Source: Diphasiastrum complanatum
Lineage: Eukaryota > Streptophyta > Lycopodiopsida > Lycopodiales > Lycopodiaceae
Length of the DNA: 64,000 nt
Direction of reading: 5' to 3'
Assembly (NCBI GenBank): GCA_029204225.1
Contig: CM055098.1
Span: 25,174,973-25,238,972 of the forward strand
A program made the position numbers and the translations under genes. Positions 54,001-63,611 of this stretch are shown here, piece by piece (the stretch's first letter is position 1; every line of letters starts with the position of its first letter). The notes under the pieces are model-generated. The model saw only the letters and a list, made by a program, of their open reading frames with translations. It had not been told where the DNA came from and did not search any database.

Positions 54001-54738
54001 ACACAACCAATGAATCTTGCTGAACAAGGAGAACCAGAAAAGATTGTACAAGTTGGATCACAACTTAATCCTGAACAGTATCAAGCACTCCGAATGTTAC
54101 TTATTAAGTATCAAGATTGCTTTGCATGGACTTATCAAGATCTGAAAGGTATTCCGACATCAGTTATTGAACATACCATACCTTTAGTACTTGATGCAGT
54201 TCCAAAGGTTACAAAGTTCTATCGCTGTAATCCTAATGTTGCGGATCTGATAAAGAAAGAGCTTCAGAGACTGCTTGACGCCGATTTTATTTATGAGATC
54301 GAGCATACTGAATGGGTTTCACCGATTGTCATTGTTCCTAAGAAGAATGGGAAATTGAGAATTTGTGTGAATCTTAAGGCTTTGAACAAAGTGATGCGGA
54401 AGGATCATTTTCCGTTACCTTTTACTGAAAGCATTTTGGATCGCCTTGCTGGAGCGGAAGCTTATAGTTTCCTGGATGGATTTAGTGGTTACAACCAGGT
54501 TAAGATTGCACCTGCAGATCGCCACAAAACCGCTTTTGCAACAGAATGGGGCACCTATGCTTACAAAGTAATGCCGTTTGGACTCTGTAATGCACCAAGT
54601 TCGTTCCAAAGAGTAATGCAATTTGCTTTAAAAGATTATCTACAGAAATTTCTTGAAATTTCCTTGGATGACCTGGGAGTCCATAGTACAGATACAGGAG
54701 AAAGTATCAAATTTCCCTTAAATCCAGAAAAATGCTAG
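53821..54738 (+). pseudogene. Gypsy reverse transcriptase (Tat-like)
   Basis: 305 open codons. E-W-V-S-P-I-V-I-V-P-K-K-N-G-K-L-R-I-C-V (54,310-54,370), F-L-D-G-F-S-G-Y-N-Q and M-P-F-G-L-C-N-A-P-S-S-F-Q are clear. The active-site box reads S-L-D-D (about 54,664-54,675) where Y-L-D-D or Y-M-D-D is usual. After H-S-T-D-T-G a deletion joins directly to P-L-N-P-E-K-C and a stop. Confidence 0.85.
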
Positions 54739-55336
54739 ATATGGGTTTCCCACGGAGTTGTGCTTGGGCATGTGATATCGAGACAAGGCATTGCCACAGA
54801 TTATTCTAAAATCAAGATTATTGTGGAATTGCCACCGCCAACAATGATTCGTGGAGTTTGTGTTTATGGGTCACACGAACTACTATCGAATTTTTATTAT
54901 CTTCTTTGCGGATTTAGCACAACCTATATACAAACTGAGTATTGTTTCTATTTGGACAGTAGAGGCATTAGAAGCCTTTGAAAAATTAAAAAAAGCATTA
55001 ACTTCAGCACCGATACTGTGTTCTCCAGATTGGACGGTTGAATTTCATGTTCAGACGGATGCCTCGGAATATGCAATTAGATCAGTTTTGACGCAACGGG
55101 GTGACTATAAGAAGGACTATCCTATACGATTTGCAAGCAGACAGCTTACAGACCCGGAGAGGAACTATTCAATAACAGAACGTGAAGCCTTAGCCATGAT
55201 ATTTTCTGTTCAAAAATTTCGTCATTACCTCATGGAAACACACTTTGCATTTTATACGAATGACCAGCCGTTACTTTACTTGGTAAACAAGACGTGCAAT
55301 ACTGGAATCAGGTTGTTGGTGGCCTACGCTTCATAA
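54739..55336 (+). pseudogene. Gypsy RNase H (Tat-like)
   Basis: V-L-G-H-V-I-S (54,760), then after a shift Y-Y-R-I-F-I, T-D-A-S-E-Y-A-I (55,058), F-A-S-R-Q-L-T-D-P-E-R-N-Y-S and T-N-D-Q-P-L-L-Y. It ends after N-K-T-C-N-T-G, where a deletion of about 400 bp relative to the antisense copy starts integrase prematurely. Confidence 0.83.
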
Positions 55337-55408
55337 GGACACAAAATTATATTCAGACGTGATGTTTGCCAGCGAGCACGACGGCCTACTAGACAGAACT
55401 ATGAACCT

Positions 55409-56203
55409 TTGCATCCGGTTTTATCGCAAGCACCGTTTGAAAAATGGGGACTGGATTATGTTGGTCCTATTCATCCTGCCGCGCAAGGATCTCAGGCCCG
55501 ATACATTATCGTAGCAACTGATTATATGACCAAGTGGGTTGAAGCCAAAGCTGTCAAAGTTGCTGATGCGAAATCTACGACCAAGTTTCTCTATGAAAAT
55601 ATCATTATCAGATTTGGATGTCCGATCGAGATTGTTAGTGACCAGGGTACACACTTTGTTAATCAAACAATAAAGTGTTTACTGAAAGATTTTTTTGTTA
55701 TACACAACTTTGGTACTCCTTACTATCCCAAAGGGAATGGCCAAGCTGAATCTTCCAATAAGATTCTCTGCACTATTATGACAAAAACAGTTGAAGCGAA
55801 TCAGTCTGATTGGGAACATAAACTATATGCAGCATTATGGGCATTCAGAACTGCTTACAAAAGTAGTACAAATCAAACGGCCTTTCAACTGGTTTATGGT
55901 CAAGATGTTGTCATGCCGATTGAATTTTTAATCCCATTTTTACGCATAGCGGCAACAGAACGGTTAAATGATGATAAGTCTTTACAACTATGTCATGAAG
56001 CGTTGCACAAATTATGTGAAACACGATTGATGGCAGTTCATGTGTTAGCAGCAGAGAAAGCCCGCCGCAAGGCATGGCACGATCGTCGATTGCACAAAAA
56101 GGATCTAAAAGCAGGAGATCTCGCACTGATGCACAAAACCAAGTTGATCAAGGGAAAATTGAAGTTTACCGGTGAAGGCCCGTATAAAGTGAAGAAATCC
56201 TGA
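55409..56203 (+). pseudogene. Gypsy integrase (Tat-like), open frame
   Basis: 264 open codons. W-G-L-D-Y-V-G-P-I-H, T-D-Y-M-T-K-W-V-E-A-K-A-V (first Asp region), I-V-S-D-Q-G-T-H-F-V-N (second Asp), Y-Y-P-K-G-N-G-Q-A-E-S-S-N-K (catalytic Glu), W-A-F-R-T-A-Y-K and L-V-Y-G-Q-D-V-V-M-P-I-E-F. The C-terminus has R-R-K-A-W-H-D and K-L-K-F-T-G-E-G-P-Y. The zinc-finger part is lost in the upstream deletion. Confidence 0.88.
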
Positions 56204-57005
56204 ACTATGGCGCAGTAATTCTTGAGCACTTGGACGGAAAATGATTTGATACTTCGGTGAATGGCAGCCGATTACGCAAGTTTTGGTAGCCTGCAAGCCA
56301 ATTCAACAAGCATGATCTAAATGATTTTTTTAATTTTATTTGTTTTTCAAATTTTTTGTTTTCAATAGTTTTGTTTGGAAAAGACAAAAAAAAAAAAAAA
56401 AAAGGAAGAAAAGAAAAAGAAAAAATGAGGAAAGACTGATGAGCAAAAGTCAGAAAAGTCATCAGAATGGAAAAAGAGGAAGGAAAGTATTTTTGACGGA
56501 AAATGACTTATAAAATCACTGTTTCGGTCATATGTTGCCTGTACAGTATTGGAAACCTTCGCTTGACTTTCAGATTGTACATCCACTTTAGATATATCTA
56601 TATTGAGTTGGGCGAAGGGTCTTTCCCAGAAAAAGTCCCTTTTTTGAGTTAGGCGAATGATCAGCAATATGCCATTTTGGGAACCTTCGCCGAGCACCTT
56701 ACTCTCCTTAGGAACCTTTTGTGACATGCTAGATGGTCTTAAAATGTCAAAATTAGGTTGGCCATAGGATCAGATCTTGAAAAATTGCAATTATGATAGA
56801 AGTTGGGCGAAGGACCCTCTTGGGCGAAGGTTCATCCTTCGCCAACCCTGGAAAACGTTCGTCGGATAGGTTCAGAGCCTCAAAAACCTTCGCCGAGATT
56901 TTTTTAGCCTACTTTCACAGTACTGCACAAGCCTGCGAATTGTTGTTCAAAACTGATCAGCCAAACTAGTATTCAGTGTAGGGACCCTCCAAATTCACCT
57001 ATAAG
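56204..57005 (+). other. Spacer after integrase with CGAAGGTTC-type repeats
   Basis: An A-rich tract (56,386-56,430), then at least eight copies of (G/C)GCGAAGG or its complement between 56,545 and 56,900. The same words occur in the related copies at 16,080-16,540 and 60,850-61,020. No frame of note on the plus strand. Confidence 0.6.
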
Positions 57006-57675
57006 TTGGCTGAATTCGATTCATTCCTCACTTGTGCTAGCGAAGCTCTTGCCAAATTTTCCAGCGACCAAAGCCTTCAGAACTTTCTAAACTATTTTCT
57101 GTTATACACTCACGCATATTACTTTTCGTTTCTGATCCTCACGTCTTCCACAGATACATCCCAGTCGCCTCGTTATACTATCCATCGTGATTTCCCATCT
57201 GCAACGGATATCATGATCCTTCCTAGCACAAGCATGGTCACTCAGTGGATGACCCTTACAGAGCCTCTGCTTACTGCAATGGGTATTCATGAGAGAGCCT
57301 TCTCAGGGAGAATCAACATGGATTCTATCACTCTTGCCTTCAGTACTTGGAAGGAGGAGAAATCCAAGTTTTACATCACTTTTCAGGGAGCCACACACAA
57401 GGTGCGCGTGACTGAGGCCGCCCTTGCTGCCATAGGGATAGCATTTGGTACCCAAGCCTCACCAAACCATAAGCAAGCCAAACAGGCTATTAAGCCTTAT
57501 ATTGACGCAAATACCAAATCATCCGGTAACTTCGATGGAGATCGCGTATTTGTTCAAGAAAGTTGAAACCTACAAAGTGGCGCTTCAGGGATTCCAAGGC
57601 CGCTTTGACAAATTCAAAGGTGCAACTTCAACTGAGTTGGCAAAGGCTAAAGCAACCATCACTGCATACGAAAAA
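57006..57675 (+). pseudogene. Extra retroelement ORF, N-terminal part
   Basis: 186 codons to 57,566, then a shifted frame to 57,687. The core is W-K-E-E-K-S-K-F-Y-I-T-F-Q-G followed by K-V-R-V-T-E-A-A-L-A-A-I-G-I, related to the frame at 5,030. A hydrophobic aromatic run lies near residues 28-45 (N-Y-F-L-L-Y-T-H-A-Y-Y-F-S-F-L). The shifted end (A-T-S-T-E-L-A-K-A-K-A-T-I-T) is helical. There is no ATG at the left frame end. Function unknown; its position after integrase corresponds to the extra or env-like ORFs of Tat/Athila elements. Confidence 0.45.
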
Positions 57676-58683
57676 GTTGCCGCTTAGGTGTTGGAAGCTG
57701 GACCTCAAATCTTAGTTCCGGTCATGCCGCAATTCTCCCCTCCGCACCAAGCTGAAGCACCAATGGATACAGGGTTGGATTCGGGCATGGACCAGGGTGG
57801 AGCCCCAGAAACTGAAGAAGAACAGCCAGTTCCACAGGCAGTGCAACCGGGTCCATCTTCATCAAGGACCACACCATTATTCAGAAGGCCAATCAGCGTC
57901 CAGGACCGGATTCAGAATTTTTAGCACAACATCCTCATGAGTCCTTGCGTGGTGGTTGGGTCCTTAAGTTTAAGACCTCTGAAATAGAGGCCGACAAGGA
58001 ATTGGATAAAATACCCGCATTGGGAGAGCAGCCAGCTTAGAGACTTACCATTTTTGAGAAAACTCCAAAATCTATTAGGAGTTATGTGGCCAACCCTCGC
58101 CAATTGCGCGTAGATCCATATTATGTACCGATGCCGAGGATTTGGGATTGGCCATGGACAAAATTACTATCCATACGCCAAATTGGCCAATCATCCATCA
58201 ACTTTACGGTTGGGAAATATCAGTGGATTTACATTGGGCATTACAAGCGTACCAGCGGGAGTATATACACTCTCCCGATCCGACAGTGAGACAATCGACA
58301 CTTTTTGCGAAAGACTTGACTCTGTTGGCATCCGTGGCAACGAGATGGGATGATTGCCTTCCTAATTTGGCATTTGATCCAAATAAGCCATTGGCCTTAG
58401 AGAATATCAAGGATCAGCTGCCGGTGGCTCGACTGTATTTCCGCGCAACAATGATGGGAGGCTCCTGGGAATCTCGCTTCACGTCTTGGACAACTTCAAA
58501 ATGGATTGTCGGAGCCCATCATTGTTTTTTGCCGCATAATTTGGATTTTAACACTGCCCGACTTGATTTTATGGAGGTGGTGCAGTATCATTTAATAAAG
58601 ATTCGTCGCGAAGCCAATAAAAGCCCACAGTAACTGCATCTCGCAGGTGTCATGGGACCGCCACCAGTTTTGGTGGGGGATAC
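57676..58683 (+). pseudogene. Extra retroelement ORF, middle and C-terminal part, and PPT
   Basis: Acidic, Pro/Gln-rich stretch (57,688-57,924), then R-V-D-P-Y-Y-V-P-M-P (58,107), then an open 163-codon frame at 58,142-58,633 rich in Trp and His (W-T-T-S-K-W-I-V-G-A-H-H). At least three shifts or stops divide it. The polypurine tract GGTGGGGGA (58,671-58,679) precedes the 3' LTR by four bases. Confidence 0.45.
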
Positions 58684-59254
58684 TGTTGGAGGGTTTGCGG
58701 ATCCCCAAGGCAACCCTAACCCTAGTTAATAAGTGAGGGATTTGGCACCCTGCGTGTGTAAGTCCAACCCGATGATCACATAGTTATTTGATAATTAGAA
58801 AGTCTTTTTGCGGGACTTTTAATGTTGCAGGGCCTAAATGTCAAGTTAGTGAATAAAGTTGGGTTTCCCTCCAATTTGGATGGTTCCCACTCTTTTTTAA
58901 ATTTGAATAATTAGGGAGGCAGAAATGGACCAATAGGATTCAGAGGCCAGGGTCCTCCTCTCTACTATAAAAAGGGACCAACTCGAGTTCCTACACATGT
59001 TTTATTTCTTCATTTCAATAAAGTGGATTGGTTCTCTTGTGAAATGGATTTATGAATGTCCTTGCTCTCTATGTGTTAATGCTTAGGGTTAATGGATGTT
59101 AGAGTTAGATGTGAATCTTCCATTCATGCTGAAATCTGAACTATACTATCACTCTCATGGGAACGAATCTATGCGTGACAACTAACTTCATCTCTCTGAT
59201 GCTAGATTGAATAGATCTTGGATTGAGGTTAGGCAAGGAAAGAAACCCACTACA
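58684..59254 (+). repeat. 3' LTR of the Tat-like element (571 bp)
   Basis: TGTTGGAGGGTTTGCGGATCC to AAACCCACTACA. TATA-like CTACTATAAAAAGGG lies at about 58,962-58,976. It is homologous to 17,047-17,790 but without the repeat expansion found there. Confidence 0.88.
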
Positions 59255-59261
59255 GACAACC

Positions 59262-59545
59262 TACAAACAAGCTGGACTTGGGCGTCGGGATTAATCTGCC
59301 AATTTTTTTTTTTGTTTTTTCTCGCCGCCAGATTCAGCAGAAGTACTTCCGCTAACTGTCCGCTAAAGCTCCGCCAAGGAAAATGCTCTGATGGGCGCTG
59401 GTCCTCCAAACTGTGCTGAATGTTGCTGAAGCAAAGAGATGAAAGCCCTCAGGAAAGAGAGAAAAAAAAAATCAGCAAGGAAAATGGGCGCCCAATCAGA
59501 AAATCAGATCTGAAATTCAGCAATTAGGAAAGTGCTCTGACACCA
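59262..59545 (-). mobile_element. Leader and primer site of an antisense AGTTA/TAACT chromovirus
   Basis: On the minus strand this matches the leader of the complete chromovirus (44,952-45,215): a primer site TGGTGTCAGAGC (one mismatch to initiator-Met), ATTTCAGATCTGATTTTCTGATT, CAACATTCAGCACAGTTTGG and the palindrome around AGAAGTACTTCCGC (59,335-59,354, two mismatches). The rest of its interior has been replaced by the Tat-like element. Confidence 0.82.
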
Positions 59546-59945
59546 AGTTACGAATGAAACCACAATTGATCTAGAGTTAAGCTATGAAAGCATCACATAA
59601 GCAAGACTTAACCCTAGAAAGCAGGAAAGAGAGATTAAGGAGACTAAAGAGAGAGATCAATATCATCAGCTGAATAACAAATGACATAGATTCCCTACTT
59701 ATAGCCTAAAGGAAGCCCTAAAAGGAAGCTTTCAGTGGCAAGGGCCCAACTGGGAGGGATAATAGTGCGCCCTCCAAGAAGGACCCCACTCTCCAGTAAT
59801 ATGTCCAAATGTCCAAATAAGGCCCAAAGCCAACCATATAGCCTAAGTGTCAAGAATGAATAAAAAAGGGCCCAAGGCCTACTTATGCATAAAGTAAAGT
59901 AAATGTAAATGGACGTGGCGAATGTAATGAGCCGAGTCCATAACT
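59546..59945 (-). repeat. 5' LTR of the antisense chromovirus (400 bp)
   Basis: On the minus strand it runs from AGTTATGGACTC (59,945) to TCGTAACT (59,546), again with AGTTA...TAACT ends, directly followed by the primer site. It shares AGTTA(A/T)GGACT with the LTR at 44,487. The left-copy fragment is at 53,045-53,329. Confidence 0.75.
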
Positions 59946-60340
59946 CTCCATATAAGCTCTGAGATGCCAGCGTCACTCCAAAAACATCCAAGAACTCGCT
60001 CATAAAGTGCCATCAGTGCTAGAACTGTGTCTGTGGAGAAGCCAAGATCATGTAGTCGCTGGATGAGAAGAAAACGTGGAACAGAACTTTCCTGAAGTCA
60101 ACAAAGCAACAATAAACCCTCAGTCTCCTATGTCTGGCTTCCTCAATGACAGCTCAGAGAGTGAAGACATGATTTGTGGTAGAATGGGGAGCACGAAAAT
60201 TAGCTCGTGAAGTTGGAACAGAGCCCAGGTGGAAGGATAAAAAAGAGTGATTAGAGAGAGTAGTGGGAATGACCTCGAGAGCTCTGCTATGTGCAAACAC
60301 CTAATATTATTTTGTTTTGCTGAATTTTTCTAGATCGCCT
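59946..60340 (-). mobile_element. LINE reverse transcriptase remnant
   Basis: On the minus strand: N-H-V-F-T-L-R-A-V-I-E-E-A-R (about 60,125-60,165), then V-Y-C-C-F-V-D-F-R-K, and in a shifted frame V-P-R-F-L-L-I-Q-R-L-H-D-L-G-F and M-A-L-Y-E-R-V-L-G. This is the fingers/palm start of a non-LTR RT and may be the same family as the endonuclease fragment at 41,360-43,080. It is cut on the left by the chromovirus LTR. Confidence 0.7.
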
Positions 60341-60839
60341 TTTCATCAATGACAAAGTATCAAAACGTTTATTCATTTCATCTATGAAACAGATGACTGT
60401 TGGAGTAGAGCCTTCTTTGACTGAGATGTGATGCTAAAACTAAACCCAAAAAAGAAAAAAAGGAACGATCCAAACCATAAATACCCATTTTGAACCTTTC
60501 GGTTCGGAACATACTGTTCCTTATGTATGGAACAAGGTGCATTTATTTTTCTTAGTTTTTTTTTCTTTTTGACCGAGGCCTCCTTTGATTTTACCAGAGA
60601 GGGCTCAGCTTTACGTACCAATAAGGAGCTTGCAGACTAAGTTTTTTATATGCTTACACTCCTCATAGAGACATGTGCTCATGGACAACAGACATATTGA
60701 GCCACAATGCTTTACATTTTACTTGCGTATGTGCCACTGTACTTTCATCATGCTACCATGTGCTATCTTATGGTTGTTTGAGTGAGGCCCAACCTCCTGA
60801 TGACACTTGGCATGATTATGCTTGACTAGCTTTTGTCTA
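60341..60839. other. Unassigned sequence
   Basis: No recognised motif. One antisense frame (60,382-60,621) is Lys/Ser-rich and of low complexity. Confidence 0.45.
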
Positions 60840-61215
60840 CTTTCTCATTGTTGACGAAGGTTCATACTGAGTGCATCATGCTCGACGAAGGTTCTCAAAG
60901 TGACATAGAGCTTAACTCTCGCCTAGCTGGAAAATAACTACTTTTGGTACAAACTAACCTTTGCCCAACTCAATATAGGTAGATTTGAGCTGGATTTATT
61001 ATTTGGCAACTCGACGAAGGTTAATATGACTGTTTGAATCAAAATCTGACCCTGATAGTGATTTTTCGGTCACTTTTTCTCAAAAATTGATTTTTGAAAA
61101 TACTTGCCGTCCTCTTTTTCTGGTCTAATGACTTTTCTGACTTTTGCTCATCATTTTCCAATTTTTTTTTCACTTTTACTGTCTTTTGTTATTATACTTT
61201 GTATATTTCATTTAT
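60840..61215 (-). mobile_element. Antisense scrap of the Tat-like post-integrase spacer
   Basis: The reverse complement of 61,070-61,165 matches 56,425-56,515 (for example AAAAGTCAGAAAAGTCAT, TTTTTGACGG). Further left it carries the same CGAAGGTTC words (60,855, 60,890, 61,010). This is a third family copy on the right side of the window. Confidence 0.65.
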
Positions 61216-61225
61216 GTCTAGTGCA

Positions 61226-61430
61226 AACATGAGGGTCAGAGCCGTACGCGGGCATTCCACGTCCGTGTCCGGCGTCCGAACCCGGACGCGTCCGACCTCC
61301 GGACGTGGGGTCGGCCGCGTCCATATTTTTTTTACATTTTTTTTGGCTAAAAAAATCAAAAAACATTAAAAAAAAAAACAGACGCGTCCGGGGACCCGGA
61401 CAAGCGTCCGAACGCGCGTTCGGTCCTTAG
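61226..61430. mobile_element. 205-bp GC-rich mini-element with 10-bp flanking duplication
   Basis: Flanked by GTCTAGTGCA at 61,216-61,225 and 61,431-61,440. The interior is full of GTCCG/CGGAC words around an A/T-rich centre. The two ends share only a weak inverted similarity (GAGCCGTACGCG against GGACCGAACGCG). A 9-11-bp duplication would fit a Mutator-like non-autonomous element; an 8-bp core would fit hAT. Confidence 0.6.
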
Positions 61431-61440
61431 GTCTAGTGCA

Positions 61441-61510
61441 TAGATGCAGTGGAACATTGTCTAAAACACTATTAGAATCATTTATTTATTATTTATATCA
61501 TGTAAACATA
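61441..61510. other. Spacer before the hAT element
   Basis: AT-rich flank with no motif. The left terminus of the hAT element probably lies at its end (about 61,508). Confidence 0.4.
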
Positions 61511-61559
61511 GGTCCCGCGGATCCCGGTACCGCGGGACCATACTGGTACCGCGGTACCA
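61511..61559. repeat. GC-rich hairpins at the probable hAT left end
   Basis: GGTCCCGCGG (61,511-61,520) and its inverse CCGCGGGACC (61,530-61,539) form a 10-bp stem with a 9-bp loop. The 16-bp perfect palindrome TGGTACCGCGGTACCA follows at 61,544-61,559. Such subterminal repeats are typical transposase binding regions. Confidence 0.65.
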
Positions 61560-61879
61560 CAATATATTATATTATTTAATATTTAATATTTTTTTAACCT
61601 TTTTTTTACCTAAACCTACCCGCCCCCCTCGTGTTTCCATTTGAAATTTTTTTTGCGCCCTCCTCTGCCCTGCCATCGCTGCTGTTTTGCCTGTCTGCCT
61701 TCGATCCCTTGCGTCGCCCTTCGCCCACGCAACGCCCTGCCCTGCATCTGATTTGCTTCGCCCTGCCTTCGCCCATTTTTAGCGTCTCTCCAACAGTGAA
61801 CCTTGCTGTTTTTTTTCCAGCAATCCATCCTTCCAGCTCTAGCTTCATCTGCATTTTTTCCCTAGTTTTCTTCATCACA

Positions 61880-62203
61880 ATGGTGCAATCCGACCTTTCC
61901 GGTCTGTGGGACGAGGTAGACATAGTCAGGCTGGTTGCCGACAAGTCCAACAAGACCGGTCAGAAGATTGTGCGTTGCCGATACTGCCTCGTCGAATTTG
62001 CTGCGTCCCTCACTCGCCTTAAAGGCCACCTGCTCGGTGCACGCGCCAAAAAATGGTGGCACCTTAAATGCCGCCCCTTGTGGCAGCATGTCCGTCCCCG
62101 ACAGGCAACGACTACTGGACACCTACGGGCCATGTCTTGTGGCGGGGGAGAACACCATTTCGGAGGGCGTTCTCCGGTTTTGCACCGCTCCTTATGTGGC
62201 TGA
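61880..62203 (+). pseudogene. hAT transposase N-terminus, BED-type zinc finger
   Basis: ATG at 61,880: M-V-Q-S-D-L-S-G-L-W-D-E-V. The finger has V-R-C-R-Y-C-L-V-E-F and T-R-L-K-G-H-L-L-G, with Cys pair and His in BED spacing. It binds transposon ends in intact elements. From about 62,060 the plausible continuation lies in another frame (61,935-62,447: D-R-Q-R-L-L-D-T-Y; R-F-C-T-A-P-Y), so a frameshift has occurred. Confidence 0.72.
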
Positions 62204-62779
62204 CCCAGAGTTGCTGCCTGCTTGGCTGGCACGCACGAGGAGAGGGAGTGCATCCTCGTCCCGTCCCATTGCCCCTCATCCCCCTCAAACAGTTCCGCCA
62301 CACGCACCCCCATCTGCACCCATTCCGGTGGATCGCGTCCCATCATGTCCGCCAGTTGCCACTGCGGTTCCACCACCACGTCCTGTTGCTCGCACGCCCC
62401 CAGTTTACGATTTTCTCATGGATTCTCCGCCACCTGAGCAGGCCTAGGATGCTACTGACGAGGCCTTCGAGGATGTAGATGAGATCCCTTCTTCTTTCCC
62501 TTCCCATCCGGATGATCTCCCTAGCCAGCAGTTTTCGTATCCCATGCCAGATCTTGCCCCCCCACCAGTGCACCCCACTTATGCTACTGCACCCATCCCT
62601 GCCAGTGCATCCCACTCTCCTCATTCCACGTCTATAGCCGATGCATCCACTAGTGCCTAGCCTGTCGCGTCATCATCCATTCCTGTCACGATTGGTGCAC
62701 CGTGCTGGAGGTCCACCACCCGTCGCCCATCAGGTAGAGCCCTTGTGCAGCAGACCATTCGCGGCGCACATCAGCCGCA

Positions 62780-63611
62780 CATGGACAGAGAGGCCACACA
62801 GGTCATGGCTAGTTTGATTTACGAGCTGAACCTACCTATTGCCATCACCAATTCTGAGCCCTTCAGAAGGGCATTCCGCCTTGTTTGTCAGCCCTAGCTG
62901 GAGAGTCCCTGGTTCAGAGGTTGTCCGTACACACATGTTGAGAGATAGGGTCGAGTCCTTGGCCAGAGAGATGGAGCCTCTACGTGCCACTGGGCCACAT
63001 ATGGATGCAGCATCATGTCCGATGGCTGGACTAATGTCAGGAGGAGGCCGATCCTCAACATCTTGGTCTCCAGCTGCATGGGTACACAGTTTTTGAGAGT
63101 CATGGATTGCAGTAGAGGGGGGAGAGTCATATCTGCAGATTTCATGTACAACGTCATTAGGTCTTCCATCCTGTCCATAGGCCCCCAACATGTCGTTACG
63201 GTGGTGACGGACAATGCCACCAACTGCGTTCAGATGGGTGTCCTGCTAGAGAGAGAGTTCCCTCACATCGTCCATACCCCCTGTGCAGCGCACAGCATAG
63301 ACCTTTTGATGGGGGACATATGTGCACTTCCCTGGGTTAGAGCCATCGTCCGCGAGGCCCTCTTCCTGGTGACTTTTGTCACCCGGAAGAGGCGTGTTCT
63401 TGCCATGTTCCGGGTGTTCAGCCATTTGGACCTCCGTAAGCCAACCCCCACACGCTTTGCATTCGACCTGGTGGTCATCGACCGTCTGATCAGGTGCAGG
63501 GCACAGCTTCTACAAATGGTTGCCAGTGATCTTTGGCGTGCCAGTACGTTTCAACACACGGAGGATGGGGAGCACTTTTCTTCCACGGTGAGGGGAGACC
63601 AGTTTTGGTGA
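62780..63611 (+). pseudogene. hAT transposase DUF659 / catalytic core, broken
   Basis: Starts near M-A-S-L-I-Y-E-L-N-L-P with a TAG at about 62,895. The frame 63,015-63,611 (198 codons) contains M-S-D-G-W-T-N-V-R-R-R-P, V-V-T-V-V-T-D-N-A-T-N-C, T-P-C-A-A-H-S-I-D-L-L and T-R-F-A-F. The Asp residues of S-D-G-W-T and V-T-D-N-A correspond to the first two acidic residues of the hAT RNase H fold. It ends with G-D-Q-F-W and a stop; the Glu-containing C-terminal part is missing. Confidence 0.82.

Larger units (their letters stand above)
53330..59254 (+). mobile_element. Tat/Athila-like Ty3/gypsy element, 5' part missing
   Basis: Sense copy of the family seen antisense at 11,861-17,790. Present are a basic linker, RT, RNase H, integrase, spacer, extra ORF region and 3' LTR. 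The 5' LTR, leader, Gag and protease are lost where it joins the LTR fragment at 53,329. It keeps the RT fingers missing in the other copy but lacks the RT thumb start (near 54,700) and the RNase H-integrase linker (about 55,310, roughly 400 bp gone). It lies inside remnants of an antisense chromovirus in host intron 13. Confidence 0.85.

Noticed and set aside
53330-59254. Endogenous pararetrovirus (caulimovirus-like) origin
   Set aside because: An integrase, LTRs and a tRNA-Asp type family primer site are present, and no movement or coat protein motif is seen. This is an LTR retrotransposon.
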